From: Brevibacterium sp. ZH18
GTDB lineage: Bacteria > Actinomycetota > Actinomycetes > Actinomycetales > Brevibacteriaceae
Length of the DNA stretch: 64,000 nucleotides
Direction of reading: 5' to 3'
Assembly (NCBI RefSeq): GCF_022748595.1
Contig: NZ_JALDSX010000016.1
Coordinates: forward strand, 1 to 64,000
The position numbers and the translations under genes were made by a program. Of the stretch, positions 18,543 through 26,075 are shown one piece after another (the first letter of the stretch is position 1; each line of letters begins with the position of its first letter). Below the pieces are notes generated by a model. The model did no database searches. It had not been told where the DNA came from and was given only the letters and a program-made list of their open reading frames with translations.

Positions 18543-18680
18543 GAACTCTCCTTCACATCGACTTCCGACTGGACAGGAAACAGAACCCCGGACATTCGGG
18601 GCTGCCGCAACTCGCGCAGAGACGGCGACTCGCGCGCAGGTCTGCAGTTTCACATGCAGGCTAGTGCGCCCAGGTGAACA

Positions 18681-19976
18681 TCAGGTTATGCGATCAATGT
18701 CCCGCTTCGGAAGCATTCCGAGACTGAGCAGCGGTGCCACGGCAACGATGCCGAACGACAGCGGGTATCCGAAGACCGTGATGAGTGCGCCGAATCCTGG
18801 GCCCAGAATCGCCGACATCACGAACTGTCCCGTGTTCTGTGTGCCCAAAGCCTTGCCCGACCACTTCGGGCCCGCTGCCTCGGCCACCGAGGCGAAGGCG
18901 AGACCGTTGTCGGCCACCGACACGGTGGAGGCGAGGATGAAGACGACCGCGGCGACGACCGGCATCGGAGTCAGCGAGATCAGCGCGATCGCGGCCACGA
19001 GGACGACAGCGGCGATGGCCACGATCCGCATCAGACCGACGCGGGACCCTAACCTGTCCGAGAGCCCGCCGACGACCATCCGTCCCAGCGCTCCCACGAT
19101 CTGTGAAGCCGCGACGATTCCGCCGGCGATGCCCGCGCTGATGTGCTGGTTGGCGATGAGCCAGATCAGACCGTAGGTGGAGAACGCGAACTGTGGGATG
19201 ACGAGCAGTGCAGAAACTGCGTGGATACGCCACAGGAACGAATCCGCACGGTACGGGTTCGTCACGTGCGCGGTCTGCAGAGGGGATCCCCCCGCCGAGG
19301 TGGTTGCAGGCTCCCCCTCCCCCGCCGAGCTCGCGGGGTCGGGATCCGAAGCCGAGATCGGCTGAGCATCCGAGGCTGAGGCTGGCCCCACCTCGGCGGC
19401 GGGAGGATTGCGGACGAGGGCAAAGCACACGATCGTCATCGCACCGGTGACGATGGCTGCGAACCAGAGGTAGCCGACGAGGCCGTTCGCGGCGGCGATC
19501 GGCGGGATCGCCAGGGCGGCCACGCTCGTACCCAAGGGCGGTGACATCTGACGGATGCCCATTGCCAGGCCGCGCCTGTAGCGAGGGAACCATCCCATGA
19601 CCACGCGCCCGCTGGCCGAGTTCACCGAGGCGGCAGCCGCACCGGAGGCGGCGATGGCGATGACGGTCCAGATCGGTGATCCGACGACGAGCACCGCGAG
19701 TGCAGAGATCAGCGCGGTGAGCCCGATGCCCAGGGTCATGGCGAGGCGTTCGCCGAAGCGGTCGGCGAACGCGCCCCAGGCGATGAGGGTGACGATGAGG
19801 CCGAAGCTCGGAGCCGCTGCCACAGTGCCGGCTTGAGTCAGGGAGTATCCGAGGTCCGTATGCATATACGGGATGAGGAAGGCGGGGCCGGTGATCGCGA
19901 CCGTAGCCGCCATCTGGGACAGCACACCGACGACGAGGATCACCCAGGCTTGTCTGCTGGGTGGGGGCTCGAACAT
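18681..19976 (-). CDS. MFS transporter
   Basis: A 431-residue major facilitator with about 12 membrane segments; the loop GAFADRFGERLAM between TM2 and TM3 matches the family motif. The central cytoplasmic linker (about residues 195-235) is unusually rich in Ala, Ser, Asp and Pro and contains two copies of the TTSAGG/SSAGE-type dispersed repeat. The start at 19976 lacks a ribosome site; a palindrome occupies 6-22 nt upstream, implying repressor control and perhaps a leaderless message. The substrate is unknown; an oxalate/formate- or drug-type exporter is possible. Confidence 0.88.
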   Translation of the reverse strand: MFEPPPSRQAWVILVVGVLSQMAATVAITGPAFLIPYMHTDLGYSLTQAGTVAAAPSFGLIVTLIAWGAFADRFGERLAMTLGIGLTALISALAVLVVGSPIWTVIAIAASGAAAASVNSASGRVVMGWFPRYRRGLAMGIRQMSPPLGTSVAALAIPPIAAANGLVGYLWFAAIVTGAMTIVCFALVRNPPAAEVGPASASDAQPISASDPDPASSAGEGEPATTSAGGSPLQTAHVTNPYRADSFLWRIHAVSALLVIPQFAFSTYGLIWLIANQHISAGIAGGIVAASQIVGALGRMVVGGLSDRLGSRVGLMRIVAIAAVVLVAAIALISLTPMPVVAAVVFILASTVSVADNGLAFASVAEAAGPKWSGKALGTQNTGQFVMSAILGPGFGALITVFGYPLSFGIVAVAPLLSLGMLPKRDIDRIT

Positions 19977-19981
19977 AAGTT

Positions 19982-19998
19982 TGAGACTAGTCGTCTCA
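19982..19998. promoter_or_regulatory. Palindromic operator before the MFS gene
   Basis: TGAGAC-TAGTC-GTCTCA, perfect 6-bp arms with a 5-bp spacer, ends 6 nt before the transporter start. Size and symmetry suit a TetR/MarR-like dimer. No regulator gene is adjacent. Confidence 0.55.
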
Positions 19999-20132
19999 CC
20001 AATAGGGCGCTGTTCTGTCTCAGATCGCGGCAGGAGGGATTACGCTATACAGTGATTCCTGGCGCTGCGGAGTCCCGGCTCTTCGCTCACGTCGCTCATG
20101 CGAGCCGATGTCACGCGGTCAGCGTCAGTCAT

Positions 20133-20206
20133 CCCCCCATAGCCCAATCGGCAGAGGCAGTCGACTTAAAATCGATTCAGTCTGGGTTCGAGTCCCAGTG
20201 GGGGGA
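20133..20206 (+). tRNA. tRNA with UAA anticodon (leucine), short variable loop
   Basis: A cloverleaf can be drawn: acceptor CCCCCCA/TGGGGGG (20133-20139 with 20199-20205), anticodon stem GTCGA/TCGAT with loop CTTAAAA and anticodon TAA at 20167-20169, variable loop TCAGT (five nt), T stem CTGGG/CCCAG with loop TTCGAGT, and discriminator A. CCA is not encoded. The UAA anticodon specifies leucine, but leucine tRNAs normally carry a long variable arm. The D stem has three pairs with a large loop, as in leucine tRNAs. Confidence 0.88.
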
Positions 20207-20285
20207 CTTCTTCTGTCGCCAAGAGCTCAGCGACCGCAAGCCGGTGTGGTTCGCATCCCGACGACGGCCCAGGCAAGATGGTGAC

Positions 20286-20738
20286 ATGACCACACTGCTG
20301 CTCACTGCGCAGGAACCACCCCTGCCCGTCGACGACGAGACCGATCCTCGCGTCGGCGCCACAGTTGGACCCGCTGTGCTCTTCGCGTGCGCCACTGCCT
20401 CAGGAGACAATCGCGTCGCATCCACCGAGTATCCGCGCCCTCATGACGCGAAGCCCGCGCTGGCCAACCGCCCGGTCGCCTACCGTGAAGCCGGAGCCGA
20501 TTGGCATGAACTCGGCTATGAAGCCGCCGATCATTGGGAGAACCTCTCCTCCGAGCTGCGCGAGCGACTCATCGCAGATAGGACGGCGCAGGTCAGCGTC
20601 GCGGAGTACTCGGCGACCACCGACGGCGCCAGTGCTTCGATGATCACGAACAACTGGGTCCACTCTGGTTCACCCCGGATGTACCGCATCGCCGGCGAAC
20701 TGCGTGAACTCGCCGAGGTGGTTGCGGAGCTGAGCTGA
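20286..20738 (+). CDS. Hypothetical protein, 150 residues
   Basis: The protein has no signal peptide or membrane segment. It has a polar, Pro-rich start, a mid region AGADWHELGYEAADHWENLSSELRER and an amphipathic C-terminal helix (ELRELAEVVAEL). Third-position G+C supports this strand and frame over competing frames. The ATG at 20286 follows a CAAGAT element at leaderless spacing and has no ribosome site. It lies directly after the tRNA. I do not recognise it. Confidence 0.6.
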   Translation: MTTLLLTAQEPPLPVDDETDPRVGATVGPAVLFACATASGDNRVASTEYPRPHDAKPALANRPVAYREAGADWHELGYEAADHWENLSSELRERLIADRTAQVSVAEYSATTDGASASMITNNWVHSGSPRMYRIAGELRELAEVVAELS

Positions 20739-20900
20739 ACAGCTGATCTGTCCATTGCCGTGGTGACGAACCGATCCAAGGAGTCGCGCCGAAAAACTGA
20801 GTCGCCGACAGTCCGCAGGAGTAGGATTCACACCAACCGCAACGTGGCGGTGCTGAACCGCCGCCATGCGACTCAAACAGTCCACGGACAGGTAAGGACC

Positions 20901-21986
20901 ATGGCAGACAAATCGACGCCCACCGCAGACATCACACGACGATGCCTGCTGGTTGCAGGAACCACTTCAGCCGCCCTTGGGCTGGCCGGTTGCGCGTCAG
21001 GAGACGGAGGAGCCGAAACCTCCGATGCCTCTCCCACCACCGGCGGTGCCGACTCCGCTCAGCACGCACAGCCGCTGTCGATCACCCAGACCGACGCTCA
21101 GGCGGCAGCGACCCTGGCCTCCTGCACTCGCCTCGACGGACACCCGATGTACCACCTGACATGGGAGGGTGCGCCCGCTGAACTGGGCTCGCCTAACGAC
21201 ACGAACGCGGCGGCTCAGCCCACTGGCTTCGCCTGCACTCTCTTCGCAGCAGCCGATGCTGACGGGGCACCGCTCGTTGCCCGGAATTTCGACTGGGAAC
21301 CGGGCCCCGCCTCGGTGGTGGAATCGACTTTGGACAACGGGCGCAGGACTGTGTCGGTCACGGATCTTCGCTATGTGGGCGTCGAATCGGAGTCGGATCT
21401 CGACGACAAGAAGAAGGCAGGTGGCCTGACTCGAGCTCAGGCGTACTCCTTCGACGGCATCAACGACGCCGGAGTGTTCATCGGGCTGGCCGCCGATGCC
21501 TCGGCCCGGGCGGAAGTCGTCGACGGTCGCAGCTACATCGGCGGACTCGGCATTCAGCGCATGGTGCTCGACCACGCCGACACGGTTGACGACGCGATCG
21601 AACTCTTCGACAGCTACAACATCGACTTCTCCGGCGGCCCCGGACTGCATTACCTTCTCGCCGACAGCAAGGGCGGCAAGGCAGTCGTCGAATTCGATGC
21701 CGGGAAGCTTGCCGTCATTCGCCCACCCTCAGGGCAGCCGTGGATGTGCCTCGAGAACTTCCATATGTCCTCGACTGCCGAAGACGCCCGCAGCGTCCAT
21801 TCCCGCTACACCACCTGCGCCAAGTCTCTCGATTCCTCGCGCGGCAAGATCTCCGTCGACGACGCCTTCAGCCTCCTCGACGACGTGCGTCAGCCGCAGA
21901 CCCAATGGCAGAGCGTCTACAGCCTGGCCGCGGGCACGCTCAAGGTCATCGGCGAGAAGACTCACGATTACGAGCTGAGCAGCTGA
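20901..21986 (+). CDS. Exported linear-amide C-N hydrolase (Ntn-fold, choloylglycine hydrolase-like)
   Basis: 361 residues. A twin-arginine pattern (ITRRCLLVAG, Arg13-Arg14) and a lipobox LAGC with Cys31 predict a surface lipoprotein. The mature region has GFACTLF with Cys112 followed by LVARNFDW at 126-132, the arrangement of the N-terminal-nucleophile cysteine in penicillin V acylase, choloylglycine hydrolase and C45 peptidases. Activation would require removal of residues before Cys112; that is inference. Start ATG 20901 has AAGGA 5 nt upstream. Its end overlaps the convergent HxlR gene by 19 bp. Confidence 0.78.
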   Translation: MADKSTPTADITRRCLLVAGTTSAALGLAGCASGDGGAETSDASPTTGGADSAQHAQPLSITQTDAQAAATLASCTRLDGHPMYHLTWEGAPAELGSPNDTNAAAQPTGFACTLFAAADADGAPLVARNFDWEPGPASVVESTLDNGRRTVSVTDLRYVGVESESDLDDKKKAGGLTRAQAYSFDGINDAGVFIGLAADASARAEVVDGRSYIGGLGIQRMVLDHADTVDDAIELFDSYNIDFSGGPGLHYLLADSKGGKAVVEFDAGKLAVIRPPSGQPWMCLENFHMSSTAEDARSVHSRYTTCAKSLDSSRGKISVDDAFSLLDDVRQPQTQWQSVYSLAAGTLKVIGEKTHDYELSS

Positions 21987-22342
21987 CGATCACGACTGTC
22001 CTCAATGGCCGCAACATTGAGCTCCGCCCATCGACGCAGCGCCGCAACGGGCCCCTGCAGCGACCGGCCGAGGTCAGTCAGGGCATACTCAACCCGCGGA
22101 GGCACTTCCGCGAACACCTCTCTGGTGACAAGTCCGTCAGCGACCAACGATCGCAGCGTCGAGGTGAGGACCTTCGGAGTGATCCCACCGATGGCCGTCC
22201 GGATTTCACTGAATCGCTTCGGTCCCCCATCGAGGATCTCGATAATGAGGACCGTCCACTTATCCCCGACACGGTCGAGGACGACTCGCGTGGGGCACTC
22301 GGGGTCGAAGGCATCGCCTTCCCAGGAAACTTTCACACTCAT
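21968..22342 (-). CDS. HxlR family transcriptional regulator
   Basis: A 124-residue winged-helix protein with the HxlR signature DPECPTRVVLDRVGDKWTVLII, the recognition region RFSEIRTAIGGITPKVLTSTLRSL and YALTDLGRSL. Unlike the best-known members, the cysteine stands in CPTR after a Pro-Glu, a position used for thiol/aldehyde sensing in some family members. ATG at 22342 and GTG at 22336 are both possible starts. It is divergent from the NAD(P)-binding gene, and inverted repeats fill the shared promoter, so autoregulation with control of the neighbour is likely. Confidence 0.9.
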   Translation of the reverse strand: MSVKVSWEGDAFDPECPTRVVLDRVGDKWTVLIIEILDGGPKRFSEIRTAIGGITPKVLTSTLRSLVADGLVTREVFAEVPPRVEYALTDLGRSLQGPVAALRRWAELNVAAIEDSRDRQLLSS

Positions 22343-22350
22343 CCCCCAAT

Positions 22351-22396
22351 AGTATCCTTGAGGTACTCGGTATCCAAACGATACTGTTGAATCAAC
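22351..22396. promoter_or_regulatory. Tandem operators in the HxlR/oxidoreductase divergent promoter
   Basis: Three symmetric elements lie in 46 bp: AGTATCCTTGAGGTACT (22351-22367, imperfect), GTATC-CAAAC-GATAC (22370-22384, perfect) and GTTGA-A-TCAAC (22386-22396, perfect). The repeated GTATC/GATAC arms are those expected for an HxlR dimer bound side by side. Confidence 0.6.
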
Positions 22397-22421
22397 ATCC
22401 GATTCAACGAGAGGAACCACT

Positions 22422-23027
22422 ATGAAGATCGCACTGTTCGGAGCATCCGGCATGGTCGGATCACGCCTGACCAAGGAAGCAGCTGAGCGCGGACTCGAAG
22501 TCACCGCCATCACCCGCTCCGGCGACAAGGTCCCCGGAGCAGCACAGTCCCTGAAGGGCGATATGGGAGACGCGGACTTCGACCGCCAGATCGTCGCCGA
22601 CCACGACGTCATCGTCTCGACCACAGGCCCCAGCCGCACCGGCGGATCCCATGACGAATGGCTCAAGGCCGTCGAAACGCTCGCGAAGGCCAGCGGCGAC
22701 AAGCGGGTCTTCTTCGTCGGCGGTGCCGGATCGCTGCTCGTCGGCGATACCCAGCTCAAGGACACCGAAGGATTCCCGGCCGCCTACAAGGCCGAATCGG
22801 ACACCGCCTCGATCGCACTCGACAATCTGCGTGCAGGCAACTGGTCCCCGTGGACGCTCATCTCCCCCGCACCGGAGATCGCCCCGGGTGAGCGGACCGG
22901 AAAGTACTCGACCGAGCGCGACGTCCCTGCCGGGGATTCGGTCTCAGCGGAGGACTTCGTCGTGGCCATGGTCGACGAGATCGTCGATCCCCAGCACATC
23001 GACGCCCGGTTCACCGTCGCGAACTGA
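22422..23027 (+). CDS. NAD(P)-binding atypical SDR (NmrA/YwnB-like)
   Basis: A 201-residue Rossmann-fold protein with GASGMVGS at 8-15, VIVSTTGP, FFVGGAGSLLV and a C-terminal region typical of short NmrA/YwnB-type proteins without a clear catalytic Tyr-x-x-x-Lys. Members bind NAD(P) and act as reductases or redox sensors. The ribosome site GAGAGGAACC is good. It is divergent from hxlR and probably its main target, as often seen for HxlR/quinone-reductase or NmrA pairs. Confidence 0.88.
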   Translation: MKIALFGASGMVGSRLTKEAAERGLEVTAITRSGDKVPGAAQSLKGDMGDADFDRQIVADHDVIVSTTGPSRTGGSHDEWLKAVETLAKASGDKRVFFVGGAGSLLVGDTQLKDTEGFPAAYKAESDTASIALDNLRAGNWSPWTLISPAPEIAPGERTGKYSTERDVPAGDSVSAEDFVVAMVDEIVDPQHIDARFTVAN

Positions 23028-23119
23028 CAACCTCGCCGAGGCGGAGCCCACGTCAACGGCGCCCGCGACGACAACGGTCACCCCACCTCGGCGGGCGGCA
23101 AGTGGGGCCGCAAACGAGA

Positions 23120-23152
23120 GAACGCCGGGAGTGCAGTGCACTCCCGGCGTTC
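23120..23152. terminator. Bidirectional terminator
   Basis: A perfect 15-bp stem, GAACGCCGGGAGTGC (23120-23134) with 23138-23152, and an AGT triloop sits between the convergent NmrA-like gene and ndh. Confidence 0.85.
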
Positions 23153-23213
23153 CTTGCGAACTCATCAGGCTGTCTGCACCGAGACAATCGGTGCGCCCAG
23201 CCTCACTCAGGCA

Positions 23214-24587
23214 TCAGGCCTTAGCGGCTTCCTTCTTCGGAGCCGGCTTCGAGTTGGCGGCCTCGACGAAGTTCTTGCGGGGAACATCGAGGTCGGCCAG
23301 CGGCATGGCGTCGCGACCGACAACGGCGTTGATGATCCAGTTGCCGAAGACCTTCACCTTGCGGTCAAGGGTCGGGATCGCGTAGCCGTGGTAGGCGCGG
23401 TGCATGAGCCAGGCGAGGAGTCCGCGGGCTTCGAAGTCGCCCATCTGCGAGACGCCCTTGTACAGTCCGAGACCAGCGACCGAGCCGATGGTCTTGTGGA
23501 AGTACTGCTTGAACTCGGTCTCTCCGCGCAGCGCGGCGAGAACGTTGGCAGCCAGCACCGGGGCCTGACGAACGGCGTGCTGTGCGTTAGGCACGCAGTA
23601 GCCGCCGACTCCGCCACCGGAGAGGTCGGGAACCGCAGCATTGTCGCCGGCGGCCCATGCGCCTTCGACGACACCGTCGTCACCTTCGACGCGCAGGTCA
23701 GCGCGAACAGTCACGCGACCGCGCTCATCGAGAGGCAGATCCGAGTCGACGAGGAGCGGGTTGGCCTTGACGCCTGCCGACCACACGATGGTGTCAGCGT
23801 CGAATTCTTCGCCGCTGGAGAGCTTGACGTGCTTGTCGGTGCAGTCCTGGAGGAACGTCTCGAGGTAGACGTCGATGCCACGCTCACGCATGTGCTCGAC
23901 GACCCAGCGAGCCTGGGCTTCGCCGACCTCGGGCATGACGCGACCCAGTGCCTCGACGAGGACGAAGCGGACATCGGCTTCGGTCAGCGTCTCGTACTGA
24001 GCCACTGCGGAGCGGACGACGTCTTCGAGTTCCGTGAGGAGTTCGATGCCGGCGAACCCGCCGCCGACGAAGACGAAGGTGAGAGCCTTGCGGCGTTCTT
24101 CGTCGTCTTCCATCAGCGAGGCATCGGCCAGGCGCGAGAGGAGGTGGTCGCGCAGGGCGACGGCTTCCTCGATGCGCTTGAGCGCGATCGCGTTCTCCTT
24201 GAGACCGGGGATCGGCAGCGCACGGGCGACCGAGCCGGAGGCCATGATGATGTGGTCGTAGTCGAGCTCGAATGCTTCGTCGTTCTCAGGCTCGACGGTG
24301 ACGAACTTGTCGGCGTGGTTGATCGACGTCACCTTCGCGGTGATGACCTCTGCACCGGAGAGGTTGCGACGCAGCGGCACGACAGCGTGACGCGGTTCGA
24401 TCGACCCGGCTGCCACCTCGGGGAGGAAGGGCAGGTAGGTCATGTAGGGGTTGGGGTCGACCACGGTCACGGTGGCTTCGCCACGGCCGAGGTTCTTCAG
24501 CAGATTCTGTGCGGTAACGAGACCAAGGTAGCCGCCACCAACGACGAGGATTCGAGGACGCAATTTTGAGTTTCTGATGAGTGCCAT
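23214..24587 (-). CDS. ndh: Type II NADH dehydrogenase (NAD(P)/FAD-dependent oxidoreductase)
   Basis: A 457-residue non-proton-pumping NADH:quinone oxidoreductase of the cytoplasmic membrane face. It has an FAD-binding GGGYLG at 17-22, an NADH-binding FVFVGGGFAGIE near 175, AAGDNAAVPD and AQHAVRQAPVLAANV in the C-terminal FAD region, and an amphipathic C-terminal segment. A TAAGAT -10 element ends 6 nt before the ATG, suggesting a leaderless message. A Rex-type operator overlaps the promoter, fitting control by the NADH/NAD+ ratio. Confidence 0.93.
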   Translation of the reverse strand: MALIRNSKLRPRILVVGGGYLGLVTAQNLLKNLGRGEATVTVVDPNPYMTYLPFLPEVAAGSIEPRHAVVPLRRNLSGAEVITAKVTSINHADKFVTVEPENDEAFELDYDHIIMASGSVARALPIPGLKENAIALKRIEEAVALRDHLLSRLADASLMEDDEERRKALTFVFVGGGFAGIELLTELEDVVRSAVAQYETLTEADVRFVLVEALGRVMPEVGEAQARWVVEHMRERGIDVYLETFLQDCTDKHVKLSSGEEFDADTIVWSAGVKANPLLVDSDLPLDERGRVTVRADLRVEGDDGVVEGAWAAGDNAAVPDLSGGGVGGYCVPNAQHAVRQAPVLAANVLAALRGETEFKQYFHKTIGSVAGLGLYKGVSQMGDFEARGLLAWLMHRAYHGYAIPTLDRKVKVFGNWIINAVVGRDAMPLADLDVPRKNFVEAANSKPAPKKEAAKA

Positions 24588-24593
24588 ATTCTC

Positions 24594-24622
24594 ATCTTAG
24601 GCCTTTGTGAAAACTTTCACTA
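24594..24622 (-). promoter_or_regulatory. ndh promoter with Rex-like operator
   Basis: On the minus strand TAAGAT (24599-24594) is a -10 six nt before the start codon. On the plus strand TTGTGAAAACTTTCACTA (24605-24622) matches the known Rex consensus TTGTGAA-N4-TTCACAA at all defined positions but one, with a perfect GTGAAA-AC-TTTCAC core. It covers the -35/spacer, where a repressor would block polymerase. Confidence 0.7.
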
Positions 24623-24722
24623 ATTGTCTGCAGGCTGTTTTTCGACGCTCCAGCTCAGAGGTATTGCGCCCTGCATTTCAGACGTATCCGACCCGGCATC
24701 CCACCTGTCGTGCTCAAGTCGG

Positions 24723-26075
24723 TCACCGTCGGCGACGGATGAAGGCCACTGCCGATGCCACCAACAGGATCACAGCGACCAGTCCCCCGATGCCGAGCAC
24801 CGCGAAGCCGAAGGTCGGTGTCGACTGCGACGCAACGACATCTTTCGGTGCAACGGCCTTCGGGCGGCCATCCTCGGCGGGGGCCGCAGTTTCGGTCTCG
24901 GCCGGGTCGGCTGCCGCGCGCCGGTGCATCTTCACCCAGTTCTCAAGGTCATCGCTGGCGCTGGGCACCGACTTCGGGACATCGGCCTTCATCGCGGCCT
25001 TCGGGTCGAGTCGACCCCAGCCGACGATCGGATCGGGTTTGCCCTTCTTGCTCCGGCCTTTGTGCCCGTCCACCTCCGCTGCGGACGAGAGCAGCTTGGC
25101 GCTGACCTCGTCGGCGCTGAGGTCGGGGTTCTCCGACCGGATGAGCGCTGCGACACCGGAGACGACGGGTGAGGCGAACGAGCAGCCCTGCCCTTCGGCG
25201 TATCCGCCCGAGTAGTACGGGATCGGAATGTCCGTTGCCGGGCCCATGAGGTCGACGGCAGTGCCAGGGGCCGTGGAGTTCTTCAGCACGCGCCCCTTCT
25301 TGTTGAGTCCACCGACGCCGATGACGCCGGGAACGGTCGACGGGGACCACGCCTGGGTCGCGCCCTGAGAGGCGTTGCCGACGCAGGCGACGATGACGAC
25401 GTCCTTCTTGTAGGCATAGGCGAAAGAGTCATCCCAGCTCTCGGGCCAGGCGGGATCGTCCCAACCCAAGGACATATTGATCACCTTGGCGCCGGAGTCG
25501 ACGGCCCAGCGGATCGCTTTGTTGGCCTGCTCCCGCGTCGACCCGGATTCCTTCGGACGGTCGGGGCCCAGCCACATCGAGGCCGAGAGGATCTTCGCAT
25601 CAGGGGCGACCCCTGTGGGCCCTGCACCGTCACCCTGCCCGGCGATGACACCGGCGACTGCGGTTCCGTGGTGGATCGTCGTCTCACCGCCGATCGGAGT
25701 CTTGCCGTCCTTGTCGAGACCGCTGAAGTCCTTGGCTTTGGTGACGACGCCCTTGAGGTCGTCGTGATCGGCATTGACGCCGGAGTCGATGACAGCGACC
25801 TTCACGCCTTTGCCCGTCGACTTCTTCCACAGGTCGTCGATGCCGTAGTCCTTGATGAACCACTGTCCGGGTCCGGGCTCGGGCGCAGCCATGGCAGGTT
25901 GGGTGGTTCCCACGACCAGACTCAGTGCGAGCGAGCCGACGAGTGCGAGCTTCGCCGCATGCTTGATCGACCGGCCTGCGGCTGTGCCGGAACGCGCCGA
26001 GGTGTGCGCGCGTGCGCGAGTCGTGGTGCGTCCCGCCAACCTGCGTGGCCGACCGAGCTGTTCGGCCGGGTTCAC
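24723..26075 (-). CDS. Secreted, membrane-anchored S8 subtilisin-like protease (mycosin-like)
   Basis: 450 residues. A long n-region and hydrophobic segment end in AMA-AP near residue 63 (signal peptide). The subtilase triad is visible as Asp97 (VIDSGVN), His136 (HHGTAVAG) and Ser299 (GCSFASPVVSG), with Asn234 as the oxyanion residue. A Pro/Ala-rich linker and a C-terminal membrane helix (about 420-445) ending in RRRR follow, the layout of type VII secretion mycosins. No ESX genes are nearby, so a general cell-surface protease is equally possible. GTG start in a 4-bp overlap with ppx. Confidence 0.9.
   Translation of the reverse strand: MNPAEQLGRPRRLAGRTTTRARAHTSARSGTAAGRSIKHAAKLALVGSLALSLVVGTTQPAMAAPEPGPGQWFIKDYGIDDLWKKSTGKGVKVAVIDSGVNADHDDLKGVVTKAKDFSGLDKDGKTPIGGETTIHHGTAVAGVIAGQGDGAGPTGVAPDAKILSASMWLGPDRPKESGSTREQANKAIRWAVDSGAKVINMSLGWDDPAWPESWDDSFAYAYKKDVVIVACVGNASQGATQAWSPSTVPGVIGVGGLNKKGRVLKNSTAPGTAVDLMGPATDIPIPYYSGGYAEGQGCSFASPVVSGVAALIRSENPDLSADEVSAKLLSSAAEVDGHKGRSKKGKPDPIVGWGRLDPKAAMKADVPKSVPSASDDLENWVKMHRRAAADPAETETAAPAEDGRPKAVAPKDVVASQSTPTFGFAVLGIGGLVAVILLVASAVAFIRRRR

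Noticed and set aside
18543-18653. Longer N-terminus for PPK2
   Set aside because: GTG 18542 has an ideal AAGGAG site, and the extra residues do not resemble PPK2 proteins.
20839-20900. Riboswitch or attenuator before the lipoprotein gene
   Set aside because: Only a 6-bp GGCGGT/ACCGCC hairpin is present; no conserved aptamer sequence or leader peptide was recognised.
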